Below, piece after piece: positions 41,495 through 49,508 of a stretch of DNA of 64,000 nt. Every line of letters begins with the position of its first letter. The first letter of the stretch is position 1. Under the pieces are notes generated by a model. It did no database searches. It was given only the letters and a program-made list of their open reading frames with translations, and was not told the DNA's origin. Made by a program: the position numbers and the translations under genes. Source of the DNA: Actinomycetota bacterium (GTDB lineage: Bacteria > Actinomycetota > Actinomycetes > Propionibacteriales > Propionibacteriaceae); the NCBI GenBank assembly GCA_020161755.1, contig JAIUOS010000025.1:1-64000 (forward strand), written 5' to 3'.

Positions 41495-42445
41495 ATGGGT
41501 GACACCTACGAGGTCGTGTGCATCGGCCGCGTCGGTGTGGACATCTACCCGACCGAGATCGGTGTCCCGCTCGAGCAGGTCACGACCTTCGGCAAGTTCC
41601 TCGGCGGCAGTGCCACCAACGTCTCCGTCGCCGCCGCCCGCTACGGACGGCGTTCGGCGATCATCACCCGCACCGGGGACGACCCGTTCGGCCGCTTCGT
41701 CCGCGCCACGCTGGACGACCTCGGCGTGGACACCGACTTCGTCGGCACCGATCCGTGGCTGCCCACCCCGGTGACGTTCTGCGAGATCTTCCCGCCCGAC
41801 GACTTCCCGCTCTACTTCTACCGCTACCCCCAGGCCCCCGACCTGCGCATCGAGGTGCCCGACCTGCCGCTGGCGGAGATCGCCGAGGCCGGCGTCTACT
41901 GGTCGACCCTCACCGGCCTGTCCGCCGAGCCCAGCCGGCAGTCGCACCTGGCCGCGTGGCGCGTCCGGGGACGCCGCCGGTTCACCATCCTCGACCTCGA
42001 CTACCGTCCGATGTTCTGGAAGTCCGAGGCCGACGCCACTCGCCAGGCCGAGATCGCCCTCGCGCAGTGCACGGTCGCGGTCGGCAACCGCGAGGAGTGC
42101 AGGGTCGCCGTGGGCGAGAGCGACCCCCACCGGGCCGCGGAGGCATTGCTGGAGCGCGGCGTCGAGCTGGCGATCGTCAAGCAGGGCCCCAAGGGGGTGC
42201 TGGCGATGACCGCCGACGAGTCCGTCGAGGTGCCTGCCATGACCGTGACCGTCGTCAACGGCCTCGGTGCCGGCGACGCCTTCGGCGGTGCGGTCTGCCA
42301 CGGCCTGCTCAGCGGCTGGGGGCTGGACCGCCTGCTGCGGTTCGCCAACGCCGCCGGCGCCCTGGTCGCCTCCCGGCTGGAGTGCTCGACCGCCATGCCC
42401 ACCCAGGACGAGGTCGACGCACTGCTGGACGGGGCCCGGTCATGA
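41495..42445 (+). CDS. iolC: 5-Dehydro-2-deoxygluconokinase
   Basis: PfkB-family kinase that phosphorylates 2-deoxy-5-keto-gluconate. 316 aa. CIGRVGVDIYP (about 9-19) and FLGGSATNVSVAAARYG (about 35-51) form the substrate side; NGLGAGDAFGGAV near residue 252 holds the catalytic Asp and anion hole. NREECRVAVGE and KQGPKG are kinase landmarks seen in IolC. It leads the core operon iolC, aldolase, iolB, iolA with ATGA overlaps. Confidence 0.94.
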   Translation: MGDTYEVVCIGRVGVDIYPTEIGVPLEQVTTFGKFLGGSATNVSVAAARYGRRSAIITRTGDDPFGRFVRATLDDLGVDTDFVGTDPWLPTPVTFCEIFPPDDFPLYFYRYPQAPDLRIEVPDLPLAEIAEAGVYWSTLTGLSAEPSRQSHLAAWRVRGRRRFTILDLDYRPMFWKSEADATRQAEIALAQCTVAVGNREECRVAVGESDPHRAAEALLERGVELAIVKQGPKGVLAMTADESVEVPAMTVTVVNGLGAGDAFGGAVCHGLLSGWGLDRLLRFANAAGALVASRLECSTAMPTQDEVDALLDGARS

Positions 42446-43347
42446 ACATGATCAACGCCGCCCAGCTCACCCGCCGCCGGGTCGAGGACCCCGGCTCGAT
42501 CCCGCGGGCATGGAAGGAGCGTCGCCGCTGCGAGCGTCCCGAGGACGGCCGGCTGCTGGTCATCGCCGCCGACCACCCGGCGCGGGGCGCGCTCGGCGTC
42601 CGCGGCAACGCCACCGCGATGGCGTCACGGGCCGAGCTGCTGGAACGGCTGGCGATCGCGCTGTCGCGTCCCGGAGTGGACGGGGTGCTGGGCACCGCCG
42701 ACGTGCTCGAGGACCTGCTGCTCGCCGGCCTGCTCGAGGGCAAGGTCGTGATCGGCTCGATGAACCGGGGCGGCCTCCAGGGCGCCGAGTTCGAGTTCGA
42801 CGACCGCTGGACCGGCTACGACGCCGACACCCTCGCCGCGAACGGGCTGGACGGCGGCAAGATGCTCACCCGCATCTGCCTGGAGGACGAGGACACCGCC
42901 CGCGTGCTGGAGGCCACCGGCAGCGCGGTCACCGCCCTGGCCCGGCGCGGGCTGATGGCCATGGTGGAGCCGTTCCTCTCGGTGCGCGACGCCCCCGACC
43001 GGGTGCGCAACCTGCTCGACCCCGAGTCGGTGATCCGGTCGATCCAGATCGCCGCCGGCCTCGGCGCGACCAGCTCGCACACCTGGCTGAAGCTGCCGGT
43101 CGTCGACCAGATGCACCGCGTGCTCGACTCGACCACGTTGCCCAGCCTGCTGCTCGGCGGCGACCCGGACGGCGACCCGGCCGAGACCTACCGGCGCTGG
43201 GCGGACGCGCTGACCCATCCGACGGCGGTCGGCCTGGTGGTGGGCCGGACGCTGCTCTACCCGTCCGACGACGACGTGGCCAAGGCCGTGGACGTCGCCG
43301 CCACGCTCGTCCATTCCAGCCAGCCAGGTCAGCGAGGAGTCGCATGA
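42442..43347 (+). CDS. Cgl0159-like aldolase for the IolC product
   Basis: A 301-aa (beta/alpha)8 protein like Corynebacterium Cgl0159, which stands in for IolJ in actinobacterial inositol clusters. It should cleave 2-deoxy-5-keto-gluconate 6-phosphate to malonate semialdehyde and dihydroxyacetone phosphate. VIAADHPARGALGV near residue 35, GSMNRGGLQGAEFEFDDRW near 107 and THTWLKLPVVDQMHRV-like sequence near 212 (probable catalytic Lys) are visible. The ATG overlaps the iolC stop, and its own stop overlaps the iolB start. Confidence 0.85.
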   Translation: MNMINAAQLTRRRVEDPGSIPRAWKERRRCERPEDGRLLVIAADHPARGALGVRGNATAMASRAELLERLAIALSRPGVDGVLGTADVLEDLLLAGLLEGKVVIGSMNRGGLQGAEFEFDDRWTGYDADTLAANGLDGGKMLTRICLEDEDTARVLEATGSAVTALARRGLMAMVEPFLSVRDAPDRVRNLLDPESVIRSIQIAAGLGATSSHTWLKLPVVDQMHRVLDSTTLPSLLLGGDPDGDPAETYRRWADALTHPTAVGLVVGRTLLYPSDDDVAKAVDVAATLVHSSQPGQRGVA

Positions 43348-44219
43348 GCCAGTGGGTCCACCCGGCGGGGACGACCGCCGACGCCGACTTCGACACCCGC
43401 GTCCTGCCCGGCGACCCGGGCTGGGCGCACACCGGCCTGCAGGTGACCGACCTGGCGGCGGGCGAGTCCCGCACGGTCGAGACCGGCGAGCTGGAGTACA
43501 TCGTCGTACCGCTTTCGGGCGGAGCCACCGTCGAGGTCGCGGGGGAGTCCCACCGGCTCGCCGGACGCAGCGACGTGTTCACTGCGGCCACCGACGTGCT
43601 CTACGTCCCGCGGGGCGCGTCCTTCACGCTCACCAGCACGACCGGGGGCCGGTACGCGCTGTGCTCGGCCACCGCCCGCGAGGCGCTCCCGGTGAGCTAC
43701 CTGCCGGCGGCGTCCGTGCCCGACGAACTGCGTGGGGCGGGGACGGCCAGCCGGCGCGTCCGCAACTTCGGCACGCCCGGCGTGCTCGCCGCCGACTCGA
43801 TCATCGCCTGCGAGGTGATCACCCCGGCGGGCAACTGGTCCAGCTACCCGCCGCACAAGCACGACGAGGAGCGCGAGGGGGTGGAGACCTCCCTGGAGGA
43901 GATCTACTACTTCGAGCTGCGCACCGAGCCCGGTGCCCCCGGAGCGGGGAACGCGTTCGGCTACCAGCGGGTCTACGGCACCGACGAACGTCCGATCGAC
44001 GTGCTCGCCGAGGTGCGCTCCGGCGACGTCGTGCTGGTGCCCCACGGCTGGCACGGCCCCGCGATGGCCCCGCCCGGCTACGACATGTACTACCTGAACG
44101 TCATGGCCGGTCCGGGCGCGACCCGGGCCTGGCTGATCTGCGACGACCCGACCCACGCCTGGGTCCGGCAGACCTGGGCAGGCCAGGCCGTCGACCCCCG
44201 GCTCACCACAACCGAATAG
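43344..44219 (+). CDS. iolB: 5-Deoxy-glucuronate isomerase
   Basis: Cupin enzyme isomerising 5-deoxy-glucuronate to 2-deoxy-5-keto-gluconate. 291 aa with two cupin halves. The metal site is in the second half: SYPPHKHDEE (His171, His173), a Glu in SLEEIYYFEL and the late His of LVPHGWHGP. RNFGTPGVLAADSIIACEV (about 140-158) is typical of IolB. ATGA overlap with the aldolase gene. Confidence 0.95.
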   Translation: MSQWVHPAGTTADADFDTRVLPGDPGWAHTGLQVTDLAAGESRTVETGELEYIVVPLSGGATVEVAGESHRLAGRSDVFTAATDVLYVPRGASFTLTSTTGGRYALCSATAREALPVSYLPAASVPDELRGAGTASRRVRNFGTPGVLAADSIIACEVITPAGNWSSYPPHKHDEEREGVETSLEEIYYFELRTEPGAPGAGNAFGYQRVYGTDERPIDVLAEVRSGDVVLVPHGWHGPAMAPPGYDMYYLNVMAGPGATRAWLICDDPTHAWVRQTWAGQAVDPRLTTTE

Positions 44220-44307
44220 CCCACCCATGGCTGCGCCGCCGCGACCACGGGCGGTGCCGTCGATACAGGGGGTCCCGACCCGGGGGCCCAGGAGAGAGGA
44301 AGACCCG

Positions 44308-45867
44308 ATGTCGTTGACCAACGAGGCCGTCACGGCGACCACCGAGAGCGCCGCCCGGCTGACGCGGCTGCGCTACCTGGTGGACAACGAGTGGCGCGAG
44401 TCGAAGACCGGCACCTACATGCCGGTGATGAACCCGTCCACCGGCGAGCAGATCGCCGAGGCGCCCTGCTGCACCCAGGAGGAGGTGGACTCCGCCGTCG
44501 CCGCCGCCGCGCGCGCCTTCCCGGCCTGGGCCGCCACGCCGGTACCGCAGCGCATCCAGCTGATGTTCCGCTACAAGGCACTCCTCGACGCGCACCTCGA
44601 CGAGCTCAGCACGCTGCTGGCCACTGAGATGGGCAAGGTGCTGGCCGAGGCCCGCGGCGACGTCCTGAAGGCGATCGAGGTCGTCGAGTGTGCGTGTTCG
44701 ACGCACTACCTGATGCAGGGCGACTCGACGATGAACATCTCCCGCAACTACGACACGGTCTCCTACCGGGAGCCGCTGGGCGTGTTCGCCGGCATCGCGC
44801 CCTACAACTTCCCGGCGATGATCCCGATGGGCTGGATGCTGCCGTTCTGCATCACCACCGGCAACACCTTCGTGCTGAAGGCGGCCTCGATGGTGCCGCA
44901 GACCTCGATGCGCATGATGGAGCTGCTGATCGAGGCCGGCCTGCCCAAGGGCGTGGCCAACCTGGTCACCTGCTCCCGGGTCGAGGCCGACAGCCTGCTC
45001 GTGAACCCGGACGTCCGTGGCATCACCTTCGTGGGCTCGACCGCGGTCGGCAAGCACATCTACTCGACCGCCGCGGGCGCCGGCAAGCGCGTCCAGGCCC
45101 TCACGGAGGCGAAGAACCACGCCCTGGTGCTCGAGGACGCGGTCCTGGAGCGCTCGGTGGCCGGCATCATCAACTCCACCTACGGGTGCGCGGGCCAGCG
45201 CTGCATGGCGCTGCCGGTGGTCACCGTCCAGGACTCGATCGCCGACGAGGTCGTCGCCCTGCTCGCGCAGAAGGCGGCCGAGCTGAAGCTCGGCCCGGCC
45301 TACCTGCCGCAGAGCCAGCTCGGCCCGGTGATCACCGCCAAGCACCGCGACTGGGTGGCCTCGTGCATCGAGCGGGGCGTGGCCGAGGGCGGCGAGCTGG
45401 TGCTCGACGGCCGCGAGGCCAGCGTGGACGGCTACGAGGGCGGCTACTACATCGGCCCCTCCATCCTCGACCGGGTGGACGCCGACAACTGGGCCGGCAC
45501 GTACGAGATCTTCGGCCCGGTGACCTCGATCAAGCGGGTCGCCGACTTCGAGGAGGGGATCAACGTCATGAACTCGAACCCCTTCGCCAACGGCTCCTGC
45601 ATCTACACCAGCTCCGGCTACTACGCCCGCGAGTTCGCCAGCCGCAGCCACGCCGGCATGGTGGGCATCAACGTCGGCATCCCGGTGCCGTTCTCGACGT
45701 TCCCGTTCACCGGCCACAAGGACTCCTTCTTCGGCGACCTGCACGCCATGGGCAGGGACGGGGTGGCGTTCTTCACCGAGACCAAGGCGGTCACCACCAC
45801 CTGGTTCACCGATGAGCACCGGCATGACAAGGTCGGCACCTGGGACGGGATGAGCACCCGGCACTGA
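44308..45867 (+). CDS. iolA: Methylmalonate-semialdehyde / malonate-semialdehyde dehydrogenase (acylating)
   Basis: CoA-acylating aldehyde dehydrogenase that turns malonate semialdehyde into acetyl-CoA, the last inositol step. 519 aa. The catalytic Cys299 is in YGCAGQRCMAL. TEAKNHALVLED carries Asn270 where ordinary aldehyde dehydrogenases have Glu, a hallmark of this family. The ending FPFTGHKDSFFGDLHAMG is typical. GGAGAGAGGA precedes the ATG at 44308. It closes the iolC operon, followed by a hairpin. It could also be named mmsA. Confidence 0.94.
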   Translation: MSLTNEAVTATTESAARLTRLRYLVDNEWRESKTGTYMPVMNPSTGEQIAEAPCCTQEEVDSAVAAAARAFPAWAATPVPQRIQLMFRYKALLDAHLDELSTLLATEMGKVLAEARGDVLKAIEVVECACSTHYLMQGDSTMNISRNYDTVSYREPLGVFAGIAPYNFPAMIPMGWMLPFCITTGNTFVLKAASMVPQTSMRMMELLIEAGLPKGVANLVTCSRVEADSLLVNPDVRGITFVGSTAVGKHIYSTAAGAGKRVQALTEAKNHALVLEDAVLERSVAGIINSTYGCAGQRCMALPVVTVQDSIADEVVALLAQKAAELKLGPAYLPQSQLGPVITAKHRDWVASCIERGVAEGGELVLDGREASVDGYEGGYYIGPSILDRVDADNWAGTYEIFGPVTSIKRVADFEEGINVMNSNPFANGSCIYTSSGYYAREFASRSHAGMVGINVGIPVPFSTFPFTGHKDSFFGDLHAMGRDGVAFFTETKAVTTTWFTDEHRHDKVGTWDGMSTRH

Positions 45868-45881
45868 GCCGTCCTGCGCGC

Positions 45882-45916
45882 ACGCCCTGCCGAAACCGTG
45901 TGTTTCGGCAGGGCGT
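45882..45916 (+). terminator. Terminator of the iolC-iolA operon
   Basis: A 15-bp perfect stem (45882-45896 with 45902-45916) has a 5-base loop and lies 14 bases after the iolA stop. Confidence 0.88.
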
Positions 45917-45983
45917 TCTGCGTGCCCGCGAGGGCGTCCAGAAGTTGCTATCGTTAACATGACATGAGTGACCTAATGATCTG

Positions 45984-46012
45984 TTGACAGCACAAATACG
46001 GACCAATAGGCT
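45984..46012 (+). promoter_or_regulatory. Promoter of the iolE-iolG pair
   Basis: The -35 box TTGACA (45984-45989) and -10 box TAGGCT (46007-46012) are 17 bases apart. The leader to the ATG at 46147 is about 128 bases. TGACCTAATG (45969-45978) is only a weak IolR-like match. An ATG at 46018 in the same frame lies at the predicted start of transcription. Confidence 0.7.
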
Positions 46013-46146
46013 CGCACATGGCGGCCGAGAGTCGCCGTCTCGGAGCAAGGAACCAACGATGGTCACCAGTGAGCCAGTGCGCTGCCGCAGATCCCGCCGG
46101 CGGACCTGAGCTCCGAGCACCTCAGCACCCGAAAGGAACTCCACGC

Positions 46147-47079
46147 ATGAGCGCGTCCAAGTCCGTCAACCCGGACCCTCGGTACAGCAAGCTGACGATC
46201 GGTGTCTGCCCCGACCAGTGGGGCGTTTGGTTCCCCTGGGACGACAAGCAGGTCGCCTGGGACAAGGCGCTGGCCGAGATGGCCGAGGCCGGCTTCTCGA
46301 TCATGGAGACCGGCCCCCACGGCTATTTCCCGACCAACCCGAAGCTGCTGAAGGCCGTGATGGACGCCTACGGCTTCACTGTCGTGGCCGGCACCGGCTG
46401 GGGCATCCTGCACAAGGCCGAGGCGTGGGCCGACACCGAGGCGTTCTTCCGTTCCGTCGGGGAGACCCACGCGGCGATCGGGTCGAAGTACGTGGTGCAC
46501 CTGCCCCCGATGTACCGCGACGAGAAGAGCGGTGACTACATCGACGACAAGGTGCTCTCGCCGGAGGCGTGGAACCTCTACATCGCCAACGCGAACAAGC
46601 TCGGCCGGATCATGAAGGAGGACTACGGGCTGAAGATGGTGCTGCACCCGCACGGTGACAGCCACATCGAGACCCCCGAGGACATCGACCGGGTGTTCCA
46701 GGCGACCGACCCGGAGTACGTCGGTTTCTGCCTCGACACCGGCCACATCGTCTACGGCGGTGGCGACCCCAACGAGATCGCGCGGAAGTACCCCGAGCGC
46801 ATCGAGTACGTCCACATCAAGGCGATGGACCCGGCGATCGTGAAGCAGGCCCACGACGAGGACTGGCCGTTCGTGAAGGCGAACCTTTCCGGCGCCTCCG
46901 TCGCCCCGCCCGCCGGCCTGCCGGAGATGAAGGCGCTGATCGAGACCCTCGCCGACCTGGACAAGGAGCTCTACGTGATCTGCGAGCAGGACATGTACGG
47001 CTGCGACAAGGACTTCCCGTACCAGAACGCCGTCGATACCCGCCTCTACCTGGCGTCCCTCGGCCTCGGCCTCGCCTGA
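46147..47079 (+). CDS. iolE: myo-Inosose-2 dehydratase (IolE-like TIM barrel)
   Basis: A 310-aa barrel enzyme expected to dehydrate scyllo-inosose to the trihydroxycyclohexane dione that IolD uses. Family pieces are CPDQWGVWFPWDD near residue 19, METGPHGYFPTNP near 50, PPMYRDEKSGDY near 120, LHPHGDSHIETPEDI near 163, CLDTGHIVYGGGDP near 198 and CEQDMYGCD near 279. The His, Asp and Glu in these suit a metal site. The ATG at 46147 follows AAAGGA; a 43-residue in-frame extension to 46018 is low-complexity and probably not used. It is paired with iolG. Confidence 0.87.
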   Translation: MSASKSVNPDPRYSKLTIGVCPDQWGVWFPWDDKQVAWDKALAEMAEAGFSIMETGPHGYFPTNPKLLKAVMDAYGFTVVAGTGWGILHKAEAWADTEAFFRSVGETHAAIGSKYVVHLPPMYRDEKSGDYIDDKVLSPEAWNLYIANANKLGRIMKEDYGLKMVLHPHGDSHIETPEDIDRVFQATDPEYVGFCLDTGHIVYGGGDPNEIARKYPERIEYVHIKAMDPAIVKQAHDEDWPFVKANLSGASVAPPAGLPEMKALIETLADLDKELYVICEQDMYGCDKDFPYQNAVDTRLYLASLGLGLA

Positions 47080-47094
47080 GCAAGGAGAACTGAC

Positions 47095-48099
47095 ATGACT
47101 GTTCGTATCGGCATGATCGGCCCCGGCGGTATGGGCAAGGCCCACATCGCCCGCATCCACTCGGTGATCGCCGGTGGCCGCGTGGTCGCCGTCAGCGACG
47201 TGAACCCCGACAACGCGGCCACGGTGGCGGAGCGGATCGGCGGGGTGGCGTTCGCCGACTCCGCGTCCCTGATCAACTCCGCCGACGTCGACGCGGTGAT
47301 GATCTGCAGCTTCGGCCCTGCCCACGAGGCGGACGTCCTGGCCTGCATCGCCGCCGGCAAGCCGGTGTTCTGCGAGAAGCCGCTCACCCCGACCGCCGAC
47401 GGCGCGCTGCGGATCATGGACGCCGAGCAGGCAGCGGGCCGCAAGCTCGTCACCGTCGGCTTCATGCGGCGGTTCGACGCCAGCTACCGGGAGATGAAGG
47501 CGCTGGTCGACTCCGGCGAGATCGGCGAGACGCTGATGATCCACTGTGCGCACCGGAACCCGACGGTTCCCGAGGCCTACACCTGGGACATGGCGATCAA
47601 CGACACCGCGATCCACGAGATCGACACCACCCGCTGGCTGCTCGGGGAGGAGTTCGTCTCCGCCCGGGTCGACAAGCCGAAGAAGACCAGCCTGCGGTTC
47701 GCGCACCTCCAGGACCCGTTGGTGCTGATCCTGACCAGCGAGTCCGGCGTCCGGGTGGACGACGAGGTGTTCGTCAACTGCCAGTTCGGCTACGACATCC
47801 GCTGCGAGGCCGTCGCCGAGAAGGGCGTGGTGTCGCTGGCCGACCAGAACGTGGTCGACGTCCGCGACCTCCACGGTGCCCGCAACCGCATCAGCCGTGA
47901 CCACAACGACCGGTTCTTCGGCGCCTTCGTCACCGAGGTGCAGGAGTGGATCACCGCCGTCTCCGAGGGCCGTCACACCGGCTCGTCCTCATGGGACGGC
48001 TACGCCGCGGCCGTGGTGTGCGACGCCGGCGTCCAGGCCCTCACCGCCGACGGTGAGGTGCCGATCGTGATGATCGACAAGCCGGCGTTCTACGCCTGA
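47095..48099 (+). CDS. iolG: Inositol 2-dehydrogenase, second canonical copy
   Basis: A 334-aa NAD-dependent dehydrogenase. [16 protein letters not shown] (6-21), EKP with Lys95 and the pair Asp170 and His174 in NDTAIHEID match the catalytic residues of Iol[12 protein letters not shown] and [13 protein letters not shown] are shared with the copy at 38625. It follows iolE by 15 bases after AAGGAG. Being beside the dehydratase, it is the better candidate for the main myo-inositol enzyme. Confidence 0.92.
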   Translation: MTVRIGMIGPGGMGKAHIARIHSVIAGGRVVAVSDVNPDNAATVAERIGGVAFADSASLINSADVDAVMICSFGPAHEADVLACIAAGKPVFCEKPLTPTADGALRIMDAEQAAGRKLVTVGFMRRFDASYREMKALVDSGEIGETLMIHCAHRNPTVPEAYTWDMAINDTAIHEIDTTRWLLGEEFVSARVDKPKKTSLRFAHLQDPLVLILTSESGVRVDDEVFVNCQFGYDIRCEAVAEKGVVSLADQNVVDVRDLHGARNRISRDHNDRFFGAFVTEVQEWITAVSEGRHTGSSSWDGYAAAVVCDAGVQALTADGEVPIVMIDKPAFYA

Positions 48100-48112
48100 G
48101 CACCGCATCCGG

Positions 48113-48198
48113 GGGACGGTTCCTATCTTGGTCCCGGACCGAGATAGGAACCGTCCCTGTTTCGGTCCGGGACCGAGTTGGGAACCGTCCCCGTTTCG
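48113..48198. repeat. Compound palindrome and direct repeat after the iolE-iolG pair
   Basis: A 16-bp stem (48113-48128 with 48142-48157) encloses a loop holding GGTCCCGGACC. A second palindrome TCGGTCCGGGACCGA (48162-48176) follows. The unit AACCGTCCCYGTTTCGGTCC occurs at 48150-48169 and 48183-48202. It may end transcription. The whole gene-free stretch 48100-48431 holds this element, the promoter below and a 127-base leader with a GGAGGAG/CTCCTCC hairpin (48356-48376). Confidence 0.7.
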
Positions 48199-48249
48199 GT
48201 CCGTGGGGCGGACGGGGCCGGCGTTGTGGAATTGTTATCTCGTTCATGT

Positions 48250-48298
48250 CACATACATGTGCATATGTCTTGACAACAACTCAGGCTAACCGTAGGTT
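48250..48298 (+). promoter_or_regulatory. Promoter of transporter 2 with an IolR-like site
   Basis: The -35 box TTGACA (48270-48275) and -10 box TAGGTT (48293-48298) are 17 bases apart. TGTCTTGACA (48266-48275) fits the recalled IolR consensus KGWCHTRACA at all ten positions and overlaps the -35 box. Just upstream, CACATACATGTG (48250-48261) is a further small palindrome. Confidence 0.72.
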
Positions 48299-48431
48299 CG
48301 ACGTACCGGCCACGGAGTCGTGGTCGGACGATACGAGAAGCCTTAGGTTGGCAATGGAGGAGCCAGGGCCTCCTCCCTGCCGTTCCCAGACCAAGGCGGA
48401 CCGTGTCCCCAGATCTCGAAGAGAGGGATTC

Positions 48432-49415
48432 ATGGCCAACAAGATTGGACTCAAGGTCGCGGCGCTCGTGTTCGCGTCCGCCACCGTCCTCACCGCCTGC
48501 TCCTCGGCGACCGCGCCGTCCGGCAGCAGCTCCGGTGCGGCATCCTCGGATGCCAACAAGACCTACAAGATCGGCGTCACGTTCCCGATCCTCGACCAGT
48601 TCCTCCAGAAGGTGGCCGACGGCATCACCGCCGAGGCGAAGGCCAAGGGCGCCGACGTCAGCATCGTGGCCGCCGACGAGAAGACCGACGTGCAGCTCAG
48701 CCAGGTCGAGAACTTCGTGTCGCAGAAGGTGGACGCGATCATCGTCATCGCCGTCGACACCGACGCCGCCGGCCCGATGACCGAGGCCGCGCAGAACGCG
48801 AAGATCCCGCTGGTCTACGTCAACCGCAACCCCTCCGACCTCCCCGAGGGCGTGCCCTACGTGGGTTCGGACTCCCTGGTCTCCGGCACGCTGGAGATGA
48901 CCGAGCTGGCCAAGCAGGCCGGCGGCAAGGGCAACGTCGTCATCATCCAGGGCGACCCGGCCAACGAGGCCGCCGTGCTCCGCACCAAGGGCTGCAACGA
49001 CGTCGTGGCCCAGAACCCGGGCATGAAGGTCATCAAGACCCAGGCCGGCAACTGGGCACGTGACAAGGGCCAGTCGATCATGGAGAACTGGCTGCAGTCC
49101 GGCGACCAGATCGACGTGGTCTGCGCGAACAACGACGAGATGGCGCTCGGTGCGATCAACGCCATCAAGGCGGCCAACAAGAAGCTCGGCGCCGGCGGCA
49201 TTCTCGTCGGCGGCGTGGACGCCACGTCCGACGCCCTGGCCGCGCTGAAGGCCGGCGACCTGGCCACCACCGTGTTCCAGGACGCCAAGGGCCAGGGTGG
49301 CGGCGGCGTGGACGCGGCGCTCAAGCTGATCGCCGGCGAGACCGTCCCGGCCTACGTCGACATCCCCTACCAGCTGGTGACCGTCGACAACATGGCGGAC
49401 TTCGAGGGCAAGTGA
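48432..49415 (+). CDS. Sugar/cyclitol ABC transporter binding lipoprotein (transporter 2)
   Basis: A 327-aa ribose/inositol-type binding protein. The signal ends VLTACSS (lipidated Cys at 21). IGVTFPILDQFLQKVADGI is near residue 46, FVSQKVDAIIVIAVDTDAAG near 95 and DVVCANNDEMALGAINAI near 230; the NDEMA piece is the hinge motif of RbsB/IbpA-type proteins. The start ATG at 48432 follows GAAGAGAGGG. A strong hairpin separates it from the ATPase gene, which should keep binding-protein mRNA in excess. Confidence 0.9.
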   Translation: MANKIGLKVAALVFASATVLTACSSATAPSGSSSGAASSDANKTYKIGVTFPILDQFLQKVADGITAEAKAKGADVSIVAADEKTDVQLSQVENFVSQKVDAIIVIAVDTDAAGPMTEAAQNAKIPLVYVNRNPSDLPEGVPYVGSDSLVSGTLEMTELAKQAGGKGNVVIIQGDPANEAAVLRTKGCNDVVAQNPGMKVIKTQAGNWARDKGQSIMENWLQSGDQIDVVCANNDEMALGAINAIKAANKKLGAGGILVGGVDATSDALAALKAGDLATTVFQDAKGQGGGGVDAALKLIAGETVPAYVDIPYQLVTVDNMADFEGK

Positions 49416-49430
49416 CACGCTAGAAAACCC

Positions 49431-49463
49431 GGTGGGTGGGTGACCAGCGGTCACCCACCCACC
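49431..49463 (+). terminator. Hairpin between binding protein and ATPase genes
   Basis: A 15-bp perfect stem (49431-49445 with 49449-49463) has a 3-base loop. It lies inside the operon, 15 bases after the binding-protein stop, and probably acts as an attenuator or mRNA stabiliser. Transporter 1 has no such hairpin. Confidence 0.8.
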
Positions 49464-49508
49464 AGCTCTGAGAACCGCTCCAGACAACGCCGTCCCGTGA
49501 GGTGTGTG

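Noticed and set aside
46063-47976. A 637-codon minus-strand frame
   Set aside because: Antisense shadow of iolE and iolG with no recognisable domain; the plus-strand genes have clear motifs and ribosome binding sites.
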